A stretch of DNA of 64,000 nt, taken from positions 42,641,501-42,705,500 of the forward strand of contig NC_084839.1 of the NCBI RefSeq assembly GCF_033115175.1. The letters run 5' to 3'. Numbering within the stretch: position 1 is the stretch's first letter; every line of letters begins with the position of its first letter. The translations under genes and the position numbers were made by a program. This document shows, piece after piece, positions 59,206 through 64,000 of the stretch. The stretch comes from Lepus europaeus. Lineage: Eukaryota; Chordata; Mammalia; Lagomorpha; Leporidae. The notes under the pieces were generated by a model. That model saw nothing but the letters and a program-made list of their open reading frames with translations. It ran no database searches and was not told where the DNA came from.

Positions 59206-60850
59206 GCTCTCTGCAGTGGCTTTCACCTACTTTAAAGGTCTGGATTGAATCAGGTAGGATCATAGGGGAGGTGACAAAGGGACAATAAGATTAAGGGGTC
59301 TCCTGGGGTGATACTGCCTGGGCATTTCTTAGCAAATTTAGCATGATCAGAGTCAGGCCTTACGCTGACTGGAAAGTAGACTTAGTCATTGATGCAGAGA
59401 GGAAAATACTCATAAAGAACTGATTGACTCTGGTCAAATGCAGAAGTGACCTATAAAAATCCAATGCAAGTGCACTCATTCACCTGGGGAGGGGATATAA
59501 TGACCAGAAAGCTCTCCTCTGTCCAGGAGTGCCACCCCATAGAGGGGGTGCAGTCCCCATGAGACTGGAGTGGTACTCTAGGACTAGGAGGCGGGTGTAA
59601 AATTAAGACACAGGAAGTAGAGGGGGTCTCCCCACAAAACCCAGCTCCCCTCTGTGGTCATGGCCCACCACACCTTGGACTGTGCAATAGGAAACCAACT
59701 GAGAACCAAACAACCTGAGCCCGACTTCATTGAGTGTAAAATCTTAGTAGTGAAGGCAGACCATGCATATGTCACCACGAGTGACTGACAGTTATTCCAA
59801 GACACACGCACAGCGCTCTTGGAAAGGAAAACCGATAAGCCACATTCCCGAGAATCAGCTCTCCTCTTGTCCTGGAGAGGCCTGTGGGGGCCCCACATTC
59901 AGATGGGTCCTCCCCTGTGTCCCCCTAATCCAGACAGCTGACGCAGCCTTGAGCTTCAATAGTTGGCCCTAAGTCACCTTTCCCACCTCACCTTCCGGCT
60001 TCCAAGTGCAGGCCTTTCTTCACCTTTGTCCCTGCTTTTGGCCCAGCAGGTGGCTCCATCATTTTGTGCTGGTGTTGTCTCTGCAGGAGCCTGGGCCCAG
60101 CCTTATCCTCAAGGCTCCTCGGGCTGCACAGCACAGCTTTGTACTTGCTTTCCTGACCTCCAAGTTGTAGGGCCCAACATCATCCTCCCCCGTCACCAAG
60201 TCCAGCATCTGTCTGGCCCAGGTGGTGGGAGCCAGCGTGACACTGGGAGAGGACACTATTTTGCTGTGTAGACGAGTAGGCACCTCCCAACCACCTACAA
60301 GGACCCTGGATGACCCATGAAAGCCCCTGGAGTGCCTCCATCATGCTCAGTCATGGCAGACCAAGCAATCACACATTTGGGCAGCTTATTCCTCCAAGCT
60401 CTTTGCTCTGCCAAACACAAAAATGAACAGCTCCTAAAGGGCAAGGAGAGAGGAAGCCAAGAGTTTCCGTACTCCCAGTTTAAACCATCCAAGTAAGAGA
60501 AATAAGGCCACTGTGCAAATACACAAATTCCTCATTCCCCAGTCAAATATTGATATTTCCCTTAAATGTTCAGCAAAAATACTCATCCTTGGGCAGAGAG
60601 AAACTTGTGGTTATTGGACAAAAGCTGGTGTAACTCATTTTACAGACATTAAAATTATGACTTTCAAACAACAGTTACAGATTTAGAGTGACTGTCTGAG
60701 CCCAATAGTTATTTTGACATTTCAGAAAATAAATCATCAGATTAGTACATGACCACATTGTGTTGAGGGTACGGTCCAAAACAGTTCTATTTATCATTTT
60801 ATTTTTGTTGATTTCTAATTATATAATTCAAAATTAAATAGCAGTAGTTA
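59206..60850. other. Intergenic, no element recognised
   Basis: Unique sequence with short open frames on both strands and no convincing gene structure. AT content rises after 60.5 kb. Confidence 0.5.
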
Positions 60851-60862
60851 TTTATATTTAGG

Positions 60863-61186
60863 ATTTTTTTAAAAAAGATTTATTCATTTTTTTGGAAAGA
60901 GTTACAGAGAAAGAGAGGGAGAGACAGAGATATCTTGCATCCACTGGTTGGCTCCCCAGATGGTCACAGTGGCAGGAGCTGGACCAGGCAGAACCCAGGA
61001 ACTTCTTCCAGGTTTTCCACATGGGTGTTAGGGACCCAAGCAACTGGGCCATCTTCCACTGCTTTCCCAGGCACATTAGCAGGGACCTTGATCAGAAGTG
61101 GAGCAGCTGGGACTCAAACCAGCGCCCATATAGGATGCAGGTGCTGCAAGCAGTAGCTTTGCCCAGTACACCACAACACTGGCCCC
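60863..61186 (-). mobile_element. C-SINE, antisense, with target duplication
   Basis: Antisense copy from AAAAAAGATTTATTCATTTT to CACAACACTGGCCCC. TATATTTAGG is repeated at 60853-60862 and 61187-61196. Confidence 0.93.
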
Positions 61187-61507
61187 TATATTTAGGGTTT
61201 TTAAATAACCAGTATAAACAAACAAGAAGCAGTGGTAGTCTGGTCTCTGACAGATGATACATAAGATGTGTTCCTAGAATCGTCTTGAATGTTGATGGGA
61301 TTTATCTCCCAAGAAGCTTTTGATGTGAATCCAGAAAGACCAAACAAAAGACAGCACAGCATAGGTCTTGTGTTTATATTAGCAATTCCATAATTCAGAG
61401 GATCTCTTTATTCAACTGTGGCCATAGTGCAGTCGAGAAGCTCAAGTCATAATTGATTCCTGTCCAGAATTCCACACCAAGGACCTCATTTTTAATACAC
61501 CCACCCA

Positions 61508-61866
61508 GGGGCTGGTGTTGTGGTATAGGGGGTAAAGCTACAACCTGCACCCCACGTGGGCACCGGTTTGAGTGCCAGCTGCTCCACTTCTGATCTGGCT
61601 CCATGCTAATGTCCTGGGAAAGCAAAAGCAGATGGCTCAAGACCTTGGGCCCCTGTACCCACATGGGAGACTTGGAAGAAGCTCCTAGCTCCTGGCTTCA
61701 GATCGGCTCAGCTCCAGCCATTGCAACCATTTGGGGAGTGAACCAATGGATGGAAGACCTCTTTCTCAATCTCAACCTCAATCTCAATCTCAATGTCTCT
61801 CTCTCTCTCTGCCTCTGCAACTCTGCCTTTCAAATAAATAAATAAATATTGGGGGAAAAAAAAAAA
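61508..61866 (+). mobile_element. C-SINE with CTCAAT repeat
   Basis: GGGGCTGGTGTTGTGGTA head, AATAAATAAATATTG tail. Before the CT block the hexamer CTCAAT/CTCAAC occurs several times (61767-61793). Confidence 0.93.
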
Positions 61867-62042
61867 CCTCCTGCTCTGACTTCCCTCCAAGGTATAGTGT
61901 GGTACAGAAACACCATGCCTGGAATTTGCCTGCAGCTCTTGTAACAGTTGGACTAAGGAGCCCTTTGAGAATGGGTGTTCAGCCAGCCAACCAGCAGATA
62001 ATCCGGGGGATAGGAAACTGCCTTTTCAGAAAGGGACGAGAT

Positions 62043-62372
62043 GGGGCCAGCACTGTGGCATGGCAGATAAAGCCACCTGCCCATGATGCTGGCTTCCCAT
62101 ATGACACAGGTTTGAGCCCCAGTTGCTCCACTTCCAATACAACTCCCTGCTAGTGCACCTGGGAAAGCAGCAGATGATGACCCAAGCAAATAGGCCCCTG
62201 TCACCCACATGGGAGGCTTGCCTGGAGTTCCAGGCTCCCTGCTTTGGCCTGGACCTGGTTGTTGTGGCCAGCTGGAGAGTGAACTAGCAGATGGAAGTTT
62301 TCTTTCTTTCCCTCTGAACTCTGATTTTCAAATAAGATAAATAAATCTTTAAAAACACACACCAAAGGAAAA
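62043..62372 (+). mobile_element. C-SINE
   Basis: GGGGCCAGCACTGTGGCATG head and an AATAAATCTTTAAAAACACA tail. The flanks AAAGGGACGAG and AAAGGGATGAG look like a target duplication with one change. Confidence 0.92.
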
Positions 62373-62684
62373 AAAAAGGGATGAGGTTATCACCAGATAG
62401 GACCTTACTATAGAGGTGATGAAGGTAAGGCAGGACTGGATCCCGATGTTCTGAGCATCTTAAATGGCTTGAGGGCACTGCATCTGCAAGGTGGAACTTT
62501 ATGTACTAGCAAGAAAATAGGGACCAATCAGGACAGTCTGTGTTCTGCACAGTATGCAGCAATTGGCCTGGATGTGTAAAGCAGCATGTTAATGGGCTTT
62601 GAACTTTGGGAAGCTCAGCTGCTTTTTCCATCATTGGAGAAAGTCTTCCTTAGAAGCCATCTGAACTGCCTACACGGAGAAGCA

Positions 62685-62800
62685 GAGCGGCTGAGTGGTT
62701 AAGTCAGACTCTGGACCAGACAGGATTCAAATCTCAGCTCCATGCTCTACTCACTGTGCCACCCTGGGCATGTAATTTACCTCTCTTTTTCTTTGCAAGA
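62685..62800 (+). repeat. MIR SINE
   Basis: GAGCGGCTGAGTGGTTAAGT, GGATTCAAATCTCAGCTCC, CTGTGCCACCCTGGGCATGT and TTTACCTCTC fit MIR in sense. Confidence 0.75.
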
Positions 62801-63329
62801 TGTGTGACGTAATGCTACCTACTGCATAGATGTTTTATGCGTAGAATAGAGATCCAAAGATCTAGACAGGATCCTCATGAGTTTACAGCTGGGGGAAAAA
62901 AATCAATGCACTCATGTGAGGAAATTATCTGATGCTGAGGAAAGGACCACTCAAAGGGGGACAGAAAAGAAGTCACTGGAGCTCAGACAGGGCCGGGAGT
63001 TGTTCATGTTCCCGCCGGCCAGAAGGGGAAATCTTGCACTTTGTGACATATCAGGTGGAGCACGCAGAAGGGTATCCCCAAGCAGTGCGGAGACATTCAT
63101 AGTCCCACAAACTTAACAGCCACGCCTCAATGACATCAACCTATTTCCAAATAACTGCATCACAGAACAAAATTCTAGAATAGCTGTAAGTTTGCACAAA
63201 TATTCAGTGCCAAAAAAGGTAAAATTCATAATGTCTGGTATCCAATTTAAAAAATACCAGGCATGCAAAGAAACAGGAAAATAAAACCCAAGTGGAGGGT
63301 GGGGGAGACAACAGTAGCAAAATAAGAAA

Positions 63330-64000
63330 ATGATAAGTCTCAACAATGTATCTTCTCTGATCACAGTGGAATGAAACTAGAAATCAATGACAAGGGGAAT
63401 TAAGTCATTGTGCAGATAAAGGAAATTGAATAACATTTTTTTTCAACCAATGGACTAATGAAGAAACCAAAAGGGACAATTAAAAACTTCTTGAAAATAA
63501 AATGACATGATATACCAAAACCTATTGCATATTGCAAAAGCAACACCAAAAGGGAAGTTTATAGCAGTAAATGTCTACATTAAAAAATCTAAATATGTCC
63601 ATGAAATGACTTATTGATACAACTCAGGAAACCACAAAAGAACAAGTCAAATCCAAAATTAGTAGCAAGAAAGTAGCAAAGATCAGAGTAGAAATAAATG
63701 AAATAGCTCCCCCCAACAGCTGGTCCTTTGAAAAGATAAATAAAATCAACAAATAGTTAGAAAAACCAACTAAAAAAGAGAGAAGACCCAAACAAATGAA
63801 ATCAGATGAAAAATCAGACATTACAACTGATGACGCAGAAATACAAAGGATTGCTAGGAACTGTTACGAACTACACACCAATAGCTTAGAAAGCATAGAA
63901 GAAATACATACATTTCTGGACACATTTAACCTATGAAAAGTATACCATGAGAACACAAAAAAACTTGAATAGAACATCAACAGGTATTAAGAATCAATAA
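63330..64000 (+). mobile_element. Old L1 ORF2 fragment running off the window
   Basis: CTCTGATCACAGTGGAATG, AACTTCTTGAAAATAAAATG, AGCAACACCAAAAGGGAAG, AACAGCTGGTCCTTTGAAAA and TTTCTGGACACATTTAACCT are L1 ORF2 between the endonuclease and reverse transcriptase, with stops. Confidence 0.75.

Noticed and set aside
60059..60283. Minus-strand 74-codon frame, considered as a possible processed pseudogene
   Set aside because: I could not match it to any protein family and saw no A-tail or target duplication.
26853..64000. Possible next gene downstream of EPAS1 (TMEM247, ATP6V1E2 in human order)
   Set aside because: No exon resembling these was found; in human they lie farther away than this window reaches.

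Overview
The window is mammalian nuclear DNA, most likely from a leporid such as European rabbit. The diagnostic clue is about eighteen full or partial copies of the lagomorph C-SINE. Each starts with a GGGGCCAGCGCTGTGG-like tRNA-derived head, carries the GAAGACCTCTCTCT block and ends in an AATAAATAAAT tail. Rabbit-type L1 sequence is also abundant. The species call rests on remembered repeat and gene sequences; nothing was searched.

Positions 1-26852 hold the 3' three quarters of one gene on the + strand, EPAS1 (HIF-2 alpha, the oxygen-regulated bHLH-PAS transcription factor). Exons 3 to 16 are present with clean splice sites; exons 1-2 (start codon and bHLH domain) lie before the window. 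The exons encode residues 73 to 870 without a frameshift: PAS-A, PAS-B, the oxygen-dependent degradation region with both hydroxylated prolines, the nuclear localisation region and the C-terminal transactivation domain with its hydroxylated asparagine. The stop codon is at 24830-24832, and a roughly 2 kb 3' UTR ends at an ATTAAA signal near 26831. Introns range from 84 bp to almost 10 kb and hold SINEs, old L1 and MIR pieces, a palindromic MITE-like element and two AT-rich stretches that may be regulatory.

Positions 26853-64000 contain no protein-coding gene that I can support. The stretch 26.9-35.0 kb is moderately GC-rich and holds C-SINEs, an 11-bp tandem repeat, old L1 and MIR pieces and a minus-strand solo LTR with perfect inverted termini. 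The stretch 35.8-45.5 kb is rabbit L1, including a defective nearly full-length copy preceded by an extra 5' UTR plus ORF1 module. The stretch 46-55 kb is a stack of nested insertions in old L1 sequence: a Tigger DNA transposon, several SINEs, a composite retrocopy and a small L1 with an inverted 5' part, three of them bounded by target-site duplications of 14-15 bp. The stretch 55-60 kb is mostly unique sequence with MIR pieces and an 850-bp TGGA/TGGG repeat. The last 3 kb holds three more SINEs and the start of another decayed L1 ORF2.

The most useful points for follow-up are a donor-site ambiguity and an in-frame, stop-free 84-nt intron between EPAS1 exons 13 and 14; the solo LTR with promoter signals facing EPAS1 in antisense; the LTR-like plus SINE retrocopy with perfect 15-bp target duplications; and the duplicated L1 5' module with a coiled-coil length difference.
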